The position numbers and the translations under genes were made by a program. A stretch of DNA of 64,000 nucleotides from Mixophyes australis (lineage: Eukaryota; Chordata; Amphibia; Anura; Limnodynastidae): NCBI GenBank assembly GCA_036250195.1, contig JAVHZZ010000004.1:322860628-322924627 (forward strand), read 5' to 3'. Below the pieces are notes generated by a model, which saw only the letters and a program-made list of their open reading frames with translations, was not told the origin of the DNA and did no database searches. This document shows positions 35,598 to 47,968 of the stretch, in pieces (position 1 is the stretch's first letter; every line of letters begins with the position of its first letter).

Positions 35598-38430
35598 GAT
35601 GTCCGTGTCCGAAATTTTAATCGGTGAAAGAAATTGCATCTTTTAATGATCCATGACTCATTTTGCAGACTTATGTGAACCATGAGAGCCAGTAGAATTT
35701 ATACAATGAAATACACTAAAAAATAAGTGCTGAAGCCAAATAAATGCAATTCAGTTCTTTTAAATAAATCAATAATGAAATGTGACATTCAAACACAGGA
35801 AACAGTGTGCAGTGGAAACAAGACAAGCCACTTTGGAACACATAAAGAGAAGAGATGTCCTCCACTTCAAACCTACCTGTGTACTAAGATTTTTAATACT
35901 AGCTTGGCCAAGCCATGCCACCAGCATTAAGGTGATCCCAAGACTGTGCAATTAGAGATCTGAATCAATTGAATAATAACCTTCACACTGTTTTCACATT
36001 TGAATAACATTATATTGCTTTTATTTGACTCAAGTGCACCATTATATTCATAAATTTGTGTGCAGCACTTTAGAGATGGAAGAACATTGCACTCCACTAC
36101 GAAGCCAGTCATTAAGAGAGAAGGCAGACAGTAAATTCAAAAAGTCATGATGCATAAATGCAGAGTTGCAAAATATTAGTCAATTTTTTTATTAACCATG
36201 ATGTGTGTGAAATGTAACTGAATTTTATTCTCTACTTGCGCAACTTCCCCTCAATGCAGAATACTATCTCCCAGTGTTATTCTCCATACTGTCGTTCCCA
36301 TCGAAACCTTCACTATTTGTATATCTCTTGTAGAAAAGAAAAAAAAAGTAAAGAAAAGCAAAATTCTGATTGTATGCTGTGGGTACCCGCACCTTTTTCC
36401 TGAGCACCCATTTTTAAAAATAACTCCAAGTATATTTAAGAGCAACATAACTTAATTTGCCTTGGATATGTCTAAATTAAAAGACAAGTGCTTATGCAAC
36501 AATTCATATCAGTAATGGACAGACAGGTACCCTTAGGTCTCCTGGCAGGTATTTCTGGTTTGGCAAACAGTAAAGGGTGAGCACAGCAGATGTATTCTAA
36601 AACTATCAACTGTTTGCTTCAGTTCTGGGTAGCTGACACTCATAATTCAGCAGAAGTCTATTTAGGATTTGTAAATGAGTCTAATTAACCCTGTAACTAT
36701 AGCTTCCAGTACAGTTATTTCACCACATATGTGTATTAATGGCAGTGACAGGCAAAGGGCATTCTTCAGTGTAGGACACCAAATGATTTATTTTTAGGTC
36801 ACTGACACATTTTTCCATATTTGCAAAATACAAGCAAAGCCTCAAGCAATATAAAGAGAGCAGTGTGACTAATAAGCTGTAATGGGCATTGGGTGCAAAA
36901 TCTTAGTCTCCCCTTTTAACTTTATTAAAAATGTCAGCTATCTCAACAGTGTCAGTGCTCAACTATCATACATTATCCAAAGTGTCTACAATTTTCACTA
37001 TACTTCAGTTTCCTAAAATACCCTACCTGGAAGATTCAATGCTTACACTGCACAAAATATTTAATTGTGATGCTTCAACCATGAGCCACCGGTGACCTTA
37101 TTCCACAGAAAGCAGACAAAACGGAAAACTTTTTCTCTACACAACCTAAGAAATAAGGCACACATAATGCATTTTTTCTGTAAATATTTTCTAAATAAGT
37201 ATGCCAATAAATTCAATTCATGGGTAAGCTATACACTAAGGGCCCCGATTTACATGTATGTGGATTTGCATGATACAAAGATGCCCCTTTGAGATATGTA
37301 TTGTTTATATCTGTTTTTGGAATGTGCCCCCATGCAAATGTCTTCTAAGAGCACTTGCAGGATTGACAGGTCAGATGCAGAACTAAACATGTCCATTTTG
37401 AGATTGTAGGCTTTGAAGGAAATGCGTAGAGTGGAAAGAGTAAAAATATAGGTCTCCCTACTATCAGATTTGGATTTCTCCCTCAATTATTTCTTAATGT
37501 TTCTATATTTACATTTCCTCCTAAAATACAACTTAATTTGTAAATTAAGTCATGAGAGTAAGAGGGAATCAGGACTATGTTCACTCAAGCAAAATATTCA
37601 ATGTTTGCTAATGTCTGGTAGAACATGTATTATTGTTGTAACAGTCATTGAGCTGAAGAGAGTAGCAAGTATGTGTATCTATTGTCTGTCTCACACCTAT
37701 TACTTCTATGGACCAGGAAACCCCTGATTTCTGTCTGTGCAGTGTATTAGCTAACTGTTCTAAATACTAAACTATCATTAAATTTTTAGGGCAAACCCTT
37801 TTTACCTCTACATTACTTTATATTTTCCTATTTGTAACTAAGCTCCTTTAGACTAGTCAGCTGATATCTTCCAGCACAGTTTGGAATGGTAATATTCTGC
37901 TTCAGGTTATGGCAAAGTGTTTGCAAAATGCCAGCTATGCACATGAGGTCAGGGCAGGGATTGCTGTTAATATCAGAAAATCACAAATAGGAGTTTTCCC
38001 ATTTTTTCACACACAGTAAATCAACATCTGACAGAAGTGACGAGACCGCATGAATGCCACAAGAGGAGCTGCTATTACTGTCTTCATATTTTGCCTATCA
38101 TAAGTTGCTTTTATTATAAGTTAAGTGTTTAAAAGTCCTTAACATCACTCCATCAGAATATCTGTTATTGATCAGGTTCCTATAATGCTATCAACAGACA
38201 TGTATAATGTAATATAATGATTTTTCCTGGTTGAGGATGTATTTCAGTTCTTGGATGCTGTGCTTTTAAGATTTGGGTAAGAGATGAGTGGCCTCCTGTA
38301 GATCACTGCCTCCTGGCCTCACTCTTCATTGTGCCAACCAACCAAATAAACTAATACAAGGGAGAGAACTTATAACCAAATGGGACAAGCTCTGTGAGAA
38401 ACATAAATTATATTGTGTACAAATAAGGAA
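35598..38430. other. No gene recognised
   Basis: About 2.8 kb of AT-rich DNA. I see no supported gene or complete repeat. GGGCCCCGATTTACATG near 37239 resembles MITE ends but has no partner. Confidence 0.55.
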
Positions 38431-39490
38431 TGTGACTGTGGGGAAACAAAGTATTAATATCACATCATCCTGTCTGCACCTTGTTTCTCACAAACTGTGG
38501 ACTAGAAAAACATATCACTTTTCTAGCCCTCTGGTTTCCCATATTTGTCTATTTTGAAAGCAGTTAAAATGTCTGCCGGCATGGTTTGTTATCTTGCAGA
38601 CTTGTCCATTGTTTCAGCCTAGGAAAAAGGATTATTGTCCACCAGTCCTGTATGAATGTACATCACACCAGGTGGTCTCTTGTCTTTCTTTAGCTGTGGG
38701 TCTGTGTGTGCTAGCATATTGAAAAAGCCCACAGACAGAGCTCTATGTTTAATTACAGAGGACTGCATTGTGTATTTAAATGTAAATGTGTCTGGATTGT
38801 GATCTCTCCTGTTTAAACAAACTCTGCTGTATAGCCACAGATCAATACCTGTCCCTAATTAAATCTGGAATAACGCATCAGCTATCCTTTTGTCTGTATG
38901 CTTACCTGTGAAAAGGTAAACACAAAAAAAGACCAATCAGGCAGGTCCTTAAATTCCTAAGGAGGTAATGGCTGCCTTTAAAAACCAGCTCCAGAGAACA
39001 GCAAATTGGCATTCACTACCAAGTGATAGCTGAATTCAGGCTGGTGTTGAGATATAAATCTCTGCCCCTTACAGGAAAGGGACAATTGGTCCCTGGAGTA
39101 CTGCCGTTGCCCTGATCTACCTCTCCAGGTCTAGGGGAGCTGTGTGTCCGCCGAAAGCGGAGTGACAGTGACTCAAGGCCACTACCTTTGCTGGCAGCCT
39201 TAAAGGAGAGGGGGATAAGCTCGGATTAATAGACAGCAGTCCCTGAAAGTGACAAGGATACTGGTGAGGTGTTTTCAATATACCCTGTATGTTGTCTGTG
39301 CCAGACTGTAGTGTTATTTGTTGCAAGTTATTATTTAAATATGCTTATTGCTGTTTTGTGCTACCATTTTGTTAAATACACTTATTTGTATTATTTTGGA
39401 TATTTGCCTGGCTGATTTTGAACCTTGGGTAGGTTCCGGGTAGGCCAGCTGTGCAGTGCAGAAGGTTACGTTAAACCCGGTATCCTCACA
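38431..39490 (+). mobile_element. Possible LTR
   Basis: The segment could run from TGTGACTGTGG to GTATCCTCACA, with TGTGA/TCACA termini. The last 200 bases look like an LTR R/U5 region (AT-rich, then GGTAGGTTCCGGGTAGGCC). Flanking 5-mers do not match, so a solo LTR is unproven. Confidence 0.35.
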
Positions 39491-40211
39491 GAGACTTTAG
39501 CATTTATTTCTAAGATTGTCATGCCATTCTAACATCTCTATGCTATTTTGAGGCATAAGTACACCTGACCAACTTCTGGCACAATTCTACTGTTTTTGAA
39601 CTGGACACATTTTGAGGTATCTAACTGAACATGTACACATAAGCAATGAAAGATAATCTAAAACTAAAATAACATTTAAAATAAATAAATAAATAAAATA
39701 AAATCTTAATATAAAATCAATGTATGCAAATTTAATACAATAATAATCATTTTATTCCTTCATGAAAACATACAATTCAACAAAATGAAAAATATACTAA
39801 CACCTTCTAAAGAGACTGATTATAAGTTAAACACACAATTCTGACAGTTTCATTCTTAATTAGGAACATAAAAAGTCACATTAATATTAAGACTGTATAT
39901 ATCCGTTGCAATAAATAAAAATCAGCGCACAATAGTATCAACCTGGGTCTGAAATAGAAACACCAATCATCCCAGCAAAAAGTAATAATTCTGTACAGAT
40001 CTGTAATGCTAGATAGGGATCAAACATCCTGATTCAAGTTATATATCTCTGTATGGCCAATACAAATGGTGGTTGGATCCTGAAATTTATAATCCTTCTG
40101 CAGCTCTGTACTCAATGGTGTTACAAATGAAACGGCAACAGACAACCCAAATTGAATCTTAAATCTCTGTGTGACCAATAAATGTAACTTGCATAGATGT
40201 TACATTGTGTA
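39491..40211. other. No gene recognised
   Basis: AT-rich DNA without supported features. Confidence 0.6.
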
Positions 40212-41466
40212 TACACTATATGGACAAAAGTATTTGGCTACACCTGTTAATTATTGAATTGAGGTGTTTCAATCAGACCAATTGCCAGAGGTGTATAAAA
40301 TCAAGCACCTAGCCATGCAGTCTCCATTTGCAAACATTTGTGATATAAAATGGGTTGTTCTGAAGAGCTCAGTGACTCCAAGCATGGTACTATGAGTGGA
40401 TGCCACTTTTACAATAAGATGGTTTGTGAAAATTCATCCCTGCTGAATATTCCACAGTCAACTGTAAGTGATATTAATAGAAAGTGGAAGCATTTAGGAA
40501 CAACAGCAACTCAGCCACGAAGCGGAAGACAACGTAAAATCACAGAGCAGGGTGAACGACTGCTAAGGCGCATGGTGCGTTAAAGTCGCCAACGCTCTGC
40601 TTCCATAGCTGAAGAATTCTGAACTTATACTGGCATTAATGTAAGCACAAAAACTGTGCAGCAGGAGCTTAATGGAATGAGTTTCCATGGCCAAGCAGTT
40701 GCATGCAAGCATCATTCACCAAGACCAATGCCAAGCGTTGGATGGAGTGATGTAAAGCACACTGACACTGTACTGTGGAGCAGTGGAGCAGTGGAAACAT
40801 GTTCTGTGGAGTGCCGAATCACGGTTCTTTGTTTGGCAGTCAGATGGGTGAGTGTGGATTTGGCAGATACCGGGAGAACGTTACCTGCCTGACTGCATTA
40901 TGGCAAATGTGAAGTTTAGTGGAGGAGGGATAATGGTATGGGGCTGCTTTTCGGGCTCTGGGTTAGACTCCTTATCTCCAGTAAAGGGGAATCTTAATGC
41001 TTCAGCATTTCAAGTAAATTTGGACAATGCTATGCTTCTAACTTTGAGGCAACAGCTTGGGGAAGGCACTTTTCTATTGGAACATGACTGTGCCCCAGTG
41101 CACAACAGAAGGACTTCAAAGACATGGTGTGATGAGTTCTGTGTGAAAGAGCTTCACTGGTCCGCACAGAGCGCTGACCTCAACACCATCGAACATCTTT
41201 GGAATGAGCTGGAACAGAGATTGCGAGCCAGGCCTTCTCGACCAACATCAGTGCCTTACCTCATAAATGCTCTACAGAATGAATCAACACAAATTCTCAC
41301 AAAAACACTTCAAAATCTTGTGGAAAGCCTTCAAAGAAGAGTGGAAGCTCTTATCGCTGCAAAATGGGGATCAACTCCATATTAAAATATATGTATTTGA
41401 ATACATTATTACAGTCCCTGTTGGTGTAATGGTCAAGTGTCTGAATGCTTTTGTCCATATAGTGTA
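40212..41466 (+). mobile_element. Tc1/mariner transposon, inactive
   Basis: The element has TA at both ends (40212-40213 and 41465-41466) and inverted termini of about 24 bp starting CACTATATGGACAAAAG. The right end is CTTTTGTCCATATAGTG. The single gene between them is a Tc1-type transposase remnant. Length (about 1.25 kb) and layout are those of a near full-length Tc1 element with short inverted repeats. Confidence 0.93.
40350..41385 (+). pseudogene. Tc1-type DD34E transposase, broken
   Basis: The transposase excises and inserts the element at TA sites. The N-terminal part (40350-40580) holds the paired-like DNA-binding region, with SKHG and QPRSGRQRK, the latter resembling a GRPR-type linker. 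Stops occur at 40581-40583 and 40620-40622, and frameshifts follow. In the catalytic part the second Asp (41086-41088, HDCAPVH) and the Glu (41191-41193, NTIEHLW) are kept with 34 residues between them, which defines DD34E. The first Asp is replaced: codon 40813-40815 is GCC (Ala) in the context WSAES instead of the family's WSDES. The best remaining frame is 40852-41385. The gene cannot work. Confidence 0.92.
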
Positions 41467-41861
41467 TTTATGGGGAGGGAGGGAGGAAAAATCATTCCCC
41501 CGGGGTGGACTGCCCGACACTTATAGCTGAGTTGGTCTCCAAGACCCATGCATATGAATATGGAACGTATATAAATTATATTTATATGTTCTGTTAGTGA
41601 TATGTATGAAAGACAGCTAGTCCAATTGTCGTCCTTCAAACACATGACACTATATTTAATACTTACATTGATGCAGATTTGGTTGCCCAAAACATGTCTT
41701 GACAATGCAGGTAAAAGTCCACATTCAGAGAAAATAACAGGACAGATTTTGGACCTGACAAAGAATACATGTATAGATGGAGATATGATGGATGATGATT
41801 TATGCTATCTGATGGAGTTAGAGAACCGTAAAGTATGGTTAATTATTTTTAGAATACAATG
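41467..41861. other. No gene recognised
   Basis: AT-rich DNA with a short GC patch near 41475-41520. Nothing is supported. Confidence 0.55.
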
Positions 41862-41973
41862 CTGAGTCAAAAGCATCGCAGATAGTCCTCTAGGAGACTT
41901 ATCTTTTGTGGGTGCTTTCTGCTGGTGCAACAGACCTTGCAGTATTAAAAAAAATTATTACATTTATAATGAA
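41862..41973. mobile_element. MITE (24571 family), left part, split by hAT element
   Basis: GCTTTCTGCTGGTGCAACAG and GACCTTGCAGTATTA match the interior of the MITE at 24571-25139. The left terminus is missing. The sequence stops at the hAT insertion and resumes at 44361. Confidence 0.75.
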
Positions 41974-42049
41974 CAGGGCCTGATCAACCACTAGGCTGAC
42001 CAGGCTGCAGCCTGGGGTGCTGGGTCCCGGGGGGCGCGGCACTGGGGGT

Positions 42050-42140
42050 ATTTTATTTTATTTTTAAAAAAAAAAAAAAACATTTTCTTTTTTTTTTTTC
42101 TTTTTTCATTTTTTTTTTTTTCTTCATTCATTTTTTTTTC
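42050..42140 (+). repeat. A-run followed by T-rich homopolymer tract
   Basis: About 15 A residues followed by long T runs with scattered C. It is low-complexity DNA inside the hAT-type element. Confidence 0.85.
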
Positions 42141-42358
42141 GGGGTGGGGGAGGGGGGGTCGCCGCTGGGGGTTGCCGCGGGGGGGTCGCTGCGGGGGGGT
42201 GGAGGGCTCGACGATCAAAAGCATTGGTGGTCAGTGGTTCGCAACACACAGCCAATCGCCAGGCTGCCTGTTGCTGTGCAGCAGACAGGAAGCAGGCAGT
42301 CTTCACTTCCTATCTGCTGATCTGAGGAGAGGAGCGACGCTGGCACAACTACAGGTAA

Positions 42359-43615
42359 GTGAAGGGGGGAACTGCCCTGCATATCTATAGGAAGGGGGGG
42401 GGAACTGCCCTGCATATCTATAGGGAGGGGGGGGGGGAACTGCCCTGCATATCTATAGGGAGGGGGGGGAACTGTCCTGCATATCTATAGGGAGGGGGGG
42501 GGAACTGCCCTGCATATCTATAGGGAGGGGGGGGAACTGCCCTGCATATCTATAGGGAGGGGGGGGGGAACTGCCCTGCATATCTATAGGGAGGGGGGGA
42601 ACTGCCCTGCATATCTATAGGGAGGGGGGGAACTGCCCTGCATATCTATAGGGAGGGGGGGAACTGCCCTGCATATCTATAGGAAGGGGGAGAACTGCCC
42701 TGCATATCTATAGGGAGGGGGGGAACTGCCCTGCATATCTATAGGGAGGGGGGGAACTGCCCTGCATATCTATAGGGAGGGGGGGAACTGCCCTGCATAT
42801 CTATAGGGAGGGGGGGAACTGCCCTACATATCTATAAGGAGGGGGGAACTGCCCTGCATATCTATAGGGAGGGGGAGAACTGCCCTGCATATCTATAGGG
42901 AGGGGGAACTGCCCTGCATTTCTATAGGAAGGGGGGGGGGAACTACCCTGCATATCTATAGGGAGGGGGGGGGAACTGCCCTGCATATCTATAGGGAGGG
43001 GGGGGGGGGGAACTGCCCTGCATATCTATAGGGAGGGGGGGAACTGCCCTGCATATCTATAGGGAGGGGGGGAACTGCCCTGCATATCTATAGGGAGGGG
43101 GGAACTGCCCTGCATATCTATAGGGAGGGGGAGAACTGCCCTGCATATCTATAGGGAGGGGGGGAACTGCCCTGCATATCTATAGGGAGGGGGGGAACTG
43201 CCCTGCATATCTATAGGGAGGGGGGGAACTGCCCTGCATATCTATAGGGAGGGGGGGAACTGCCCTACATATCTATAAGGAGGGGGGAACTGCCCTGCAT
43301 ATCTATAGGGAGGGGGAGAACTGCCCTGCATATCTATAGGGAGGGGGAACTGCCCTGCATTTCTATAGGAAGGGGGGGGGGGAACTACCCTGCATATCTA
43401 TAGGGAGGGGGGGAACTACCCTGCATATCTATAGGGAGGGGGGGAACTACACTGCATATCTATAGAGAGGGGGGAACTACCCTGCATATCTATAAGGAGG
43501 GGGGGGACTACCCTGCATATCTATAGGGAGGGAGAGGGGGGACTGTCATGCATATGTATAGGGAGGGAGAGAGGGACTGTCATACAAATCTATAGGGTGG
43601 GAGGGGGGGGGTTGC
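42359..43615 (+). repeat. G-rich minisatellite, about 32-bp unit
   Basis: The unit is GAACTGCCCTGCATATCTAT followed by AGGGAGGGGGG, with 6-14 G in the last run. About 38 copies are present. The G-rich strand is always plus. Units near the right end (43380 onward) become diverged. A block of about 125 bp with the same set of variant units occurs twice, at 42822 and 43263. The open frame on the minus strand is a by-product of the repeat. Confidence 0.95.
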
Positions 43616-44360
43616 CATGAAAATCTATAGGGAGGTAGGGAGGTTGATATGTATGAAGGAGGGCAGAGGAGGGGGGCTGATATATGTGACTGGGGGAGTT
43701 TTGATGTGACGGGGGGGATAGCTAGCTAGCAGAGTGGAGGTAAGGAAAATAGCTGCAAGGGGGATGGATGCAGGGTGGGAGGTAAAGAAAATGGCTGCAG
43801 CAGGGGTTAAGGAAAATGGCTGTTGGGGGGGGGGTTGTGGTTAAGGAAAATGGCTGCAGGGGGTATTTAAAAAATAGAGCAGCTTTGGGGGGCAGAATCT
43901 CATGATTGTGTGGTGGTCACATGGGTGGTCTCAGCAATCACTAGAATACTAAATATTAGTGAGATGGGACTGGTAGAGGTTTGTATTTGATTGACAACAA
44001 ATATTCAGATATTGCCTATATATGCCTGTCCAATGGGGTACTTTTAGCTGGCCATAATGGAGTGTTTTGTTTTAACTAAAGGGCCTAATCATTCAGGGTT
44101 TGCATTATAATACATTTTTGCATTTTCAAAAAAGGACGCCAACTTTCCAGAAGCCAGCGAGAGGATAACAAAGTTGCAAGAGAGAAGAGCAAGGACAGGT
44201 AAGAGACAATGGCACAATCTGTCTAAATTTGAATGCTGGAGAATACACCTGAACATTCATATTCAAGAGTGTTCCTATACACCTATATATTCGGAGGAGG
44301 GGGGGGGGGGCGCTGCGGCCGTATTAGCCTAGGGCGGCCAGAACCCTTAATCAGGCCCTG

Positions 44361-44675
44361 ATAATGAAGATGTGCACCCCCTCCCAAACAGCTTAACCAA
44401 CCCTAGTGCTGTTTGGGAGGGACATTTTTTTGTTACATTCATTTATTTATTCAATAATCTGCTTTACAGGGCTGCTGTGACTGATACACTTAAGTATCAA
44501 GTATCATGCACACCGGTCCGTAACCCAGATAAAGAGGTGTGTTTGTACAATTTGCATAGTATTCTGAGTTGCACAGATCTAAAGATCAGTTTGACCTGGA
44601 ATAACGTGCAAATTATGGGATGTAATTTACACTAATGAGTTGAGTGAAAATTACGTCCGACGCTACATCAGGCCC
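44361..44675. mobile_element. MITE (24571 family), right part
   Basis: After the hAT element the older MITE resumes with GATGTGCACCCCCTCCCAAA. It continues through AAAGAGGTGTGTTTGTACAA, GTTGCACAGATCTAAAGATC and ends ACATCAGGCCC. The order matches 24571-25139. Confidence 0.8.
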
Positions 44676-45629
44676 TGTGTGAGTAGTTAAACCTGTTTTG
44701 CTCTGAGAAGCAACTTGCTTTTATATATGAAATGCTTTAAACGACCTCAGAGGTACAGAGCCCATAACTGCTTTCTGTGTAATAGTGGCTCCACCCTGTA
44801 GGGAGGTTTCATGACAAAGGGCAAATATTTCTCTTTCTCTTCTGAACTAAACTGAACATGATGGAAACTGTAAATTGAATGGAATGGTGTTTTGTGTGTG
44901 TGAAGCAGCCTGGAAGGCCATTTGTATTAGAGTGTGGCTGAGATTATAGTGTGTTGAATGAATTGAATGGAAGGTAGTTTGTGATATGTGAAACTCTTTA
45001 TTTCGTAATAGATTATGGTCAGTTTATGTTAGAGTTTGGCTGCGATTAAATAGTTTTGTACTAATTTGTAATGGAGTGAGTTAATTTATAGTGCTGTATT
45101 TGAATGGATTGAATAGACAATAGTTATAATGTTAAACTGCTTGTTCTATAATGGACTTGTAATCTGCATTAATAGAGTTTTGTTAGTTTGTGTACTATGT
45201 ATTACTTTACATTACATGAAAAAATGTGATGTTCCAAATGAAAATCATAGTTTAGATAATGGAGATTGTGTTATTGTAATGTGACTGTGCCTAGATTGGG
45301 TTGCATAAATAGGGATTGTATGCATTTTGTAGAAACTTGTGGTTGTGAGATAGAGTTAAGATTGTACAGCATAGCTGGATACTGTGCTGAATATTGCATA
45401 ATCTGTGGGTTTCTTTGCTGTGGAAATGCAGTCTGCAGTGAAGGGCCCTGTACAGACAAGAGGTCTTGTGCTCTGTCAGAATGTAGTGAATAATTAATAT
45501 TGAGAAGGAGATGTATGGGGAATTGTTTGTGATAAATATGCAGTTGGACTGTACAAGTAATAGAGTTTGTGTTTGATACATTATAGATGGTAAATACTAA
45601 GGATGTATGTGAGTAGCATAGGATATAAA
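44676..45629. other. No gene recognised
   Basis: No supported gene. A Cys-rich open frame at 45266-45493 is treated as chance. Confidence 0.55.
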
Positions 45630-45918
45630 CAGGGGCGGTCTGGCCCGGGGGGCAGGGGGGCAGCGGCCCCCCGGGCCTCTCGGTCAGAGCGCTATTAGGG
45701 CTGGGGGGTAGGCCGGCCGGCCGCCCCCCGGATGCAAAAAACACCACTTTGCCCCGCGGCCGCTTCTGATGACATCAGATGCGGCCGCGTCAGCGCACAG
45801 GCGGCTGCATCACATGACAGGGGATGTGGCCGCATCATCAATGACGCGGCCGCATCCCTTTTCATGTGATGGGGCCGCCTGTGTGCCCCCCGGCCATCCC
45901 TCTCCCAGCCCGCGCCTG
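45630..45918. mobile_element. Small CpG-rich hAT-type element
   Basis: The ends CAGGGGCGGTCTGG and CCAGCCCGCGCCTG are imperfect inverted repeats. A perfect 8-bp duplication GATATAAA lies at 45622-45629 and 45919-45926. The 289-bp body is very GC- and CpG-rich and has nested hairpins, for example GCGGCCGC repeated in both orientations around CTGATGACATCAG. No coding region. The first bases resemble those of 60895. Confidence 0.9.
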
Positions 45919-46101
45919 GATATAAATAGTATTTGAGGTTTATAGTGTTGTAAAGTTTATGTGGAAGATGGCAGTTTGTTTTTTGGATGTTTAAAATGGA
46001 GGTCAGCCTGAGTGTGTCTCCCCACAGAACCACTCCCCCAAATACACACACACACATTACAAGAGCACACACACTCACACATCCTCCTCAATAGGTAAAA
46101 T
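45919..46101. other. Spacer
   Basis: Target duplication and short unassigned sequence with a CA-rich run near 46038-46055. Confidence 0.5.
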
Positions 46102-46403
46102 CATACTTGCCAACTTTTTTCTATTGGGCTCAGAGAGATCCACAGGGAGGTGGGCTCTGGGGGCTGGGCCTGGCAAATTGTGCAATTTTGACCCCACCCC
46201 CTATGTGGACATCACCACGTTAACCTATTACAATAAGAGGCGGGCCACAGTGACGTGTGAATTGTGTCACTAAGACCCACCACCACCCACTTCACTAATG
46301 AAGTCGGCAGGATCCTGGAGGTTTTTCTGCTCTCTTGGGAGTCTGGGAGGACTCCAAGAAATTCGGGAGTCTCCCGGAATGTCCGGGAGAGTAGGCAACT
46401 ATG
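46102..46403. mobile_element. MITE with CATACTTGCCAAC / GTAGGCAACTATG ends
   Basis: The ends are inverted repeats of about 13 bp with mismatches. The right half holds GGAGTCTCCCGGAATGTCC and related palindromic phrases. There is no coding region. Target duplication is not clear, so the superfamily is unassigned. Confidence 0.65.
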
Positions 46404-47966
46404 CTTCAAATTGACTAGACACACCCTCACACCAATAGAGTGAATGAAACCGGTTTATGTTGTATAATATACTTTTTGTTTACTGAAACTGTTTTATATT
46501 ATGTATAGGAGTGTTATAATTAGAATGTTAATTAAGAATTCCAAACATTTTAAATGAAGCTACATCTTGTGTGCAGTCTTTAATGAAAATATAAGCATAA
46601 GCTTTTGATATACAACATATATTGGTACTGTGGATTTAGAGCAGAATTATATTAATTTGGATAATCCAGAACTATCTGTGAGGAGTTTGTTGACAGTAAT
46701 AGTCATAAATAAGTTATTTAATTAGCACATTTGCCAGACTATCAAGTCATTTTCCCTTTGTGTTTGTAAAGCAAACTGCATTAACACAAAAGTTAAGCAC
46801 ATCTGTGAATCCCACAACCAATCTCCAAATTCCAGGAAAATTTCAAAGATAGAAAAAAAATTAGACATTTTAAAAGTGAGAAATACTGTCCTCTTCTGTG
46901 TCCAAAATGTACACTGAACATTAGTACTCAATCTTTTCCTCTTTTGCCTTCTCCATTGATAAGATGGCCGAAATGTATTTATTTATTTTTTTGCTAGTGC
47001 AATCGTTAAGCTATGCATCCGGATAAAGATGGCAATCACTGCAAGAAACTGCTGCCCTTTTCAAGACAAATCACATATGTATATATCTTCAAACCACAGT
47101 AAACAGGCAAAGGATAACGATGAAGAAATTGGCACTGGTCAGATTTCTATTGATGGTAGAAGTAAAGAATTGATCGTTCATGAGGATGAAACACAGATAG
47201 AAAATACTTTGCAGATGCAGAAGAATTAGCAGTCATTGCACATAGTATGCTGATATGCTTTCAAATTGATGGGACCGTTGAAATGATCAAAAAGAGAGTC
47301 CACTATTTAATTGCAACCTTGCTTGTTCCATGCTACAAGTATAAAATGGGGAAATGTTTTTCCACATCAGAAAGGAAGTCTGTGGTTTAGCATTGCTAAG
47401 TTACACTTACACAAATTCTTATGACATTTGTAAAACAAGTAAAGGAAATGTATCAAAGAAAAAATGTCAATGTATTCAAAACAACCTGATGATAACAAAC
47501 ACACTTCTGAAATTCACAAACCTGGGTGAAAGAAAAAAAATCTATTAGCGTCAATCCAAAAAAGCTATATTGATGGTATTTACAGTATGTAGAAGATTAT
47601 TTACAAAATAAAACGGATGAAGAGCTGTCAAGTTCTATAACTTACACTATGAGGGCATTTCAATTGGGCGCAATGTTCTGAGTAACATCATGGCTGTGCA
47701 TTTTTACCGTTTATACAGTAAAAATATACACACATTTTTTTTTGCTTCTACGTGAATCTATCAGCTGCTCAATATAAACAACGAGCATATAAAATTACAT
47801 AAATCACATGAATCGCATATTCGTGAGTTTAGTATATAGACTGGCTATGCCATATTTGTAGGTTGTATAAAGAGAATCTGTGTTCCATTTAAATGTTTCC
47901 AAAATATTAGCCAATAATATTTTTAGGATATTTTTAAATCAAACATCCAATAAAGGGCGATATATA
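46404..47966. other. No gene recognised
   Basis: AT-rich DNA. A 66-codon frame at 47029-47226 has no recognisable domain and no context. Confidence 0.55.
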
Positions 47967-47968
47967 TA

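Larger units (their letters stand above)
41974..44360 (+). mobile_element. hAT-type non-autonomous element carrying a minisatellite
   Basis: The termini CAGGGCCTGATCAA and TTAATCAGGCCCTG are inverted repeats. A perfect 8-bp target duplication ATAATGAA flanks the element (41966-41973 and 44361-44368), as expected for hAT. Within it are a GC-rich left end, an A/T homopolymer stretch (42050-42140), a GC-rich block ending ACAGGTAAGTGAAG, the minisatellite (42359-43615), a degenerate G-rich tail and an AT-rich right part. No transposase is present. The orientation is arbitrary, set by likeness to 60895-62532. Confidence 0.9.

Noticed and set aside
42801..42986. Pro-rich 61-codon frame in the minisatellite
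   Set aside because: It is a direct translation of the repeated unit.
45266..45493. Cys-rich 75-codon open frame that might look like a secreted peptide or zinc protein
   Set aside because: Cys spacing is irregular, there is no signal peptide, and TGT/TGC codons are common in this TG-rich stretch. No splice or poly(A) context supports it.
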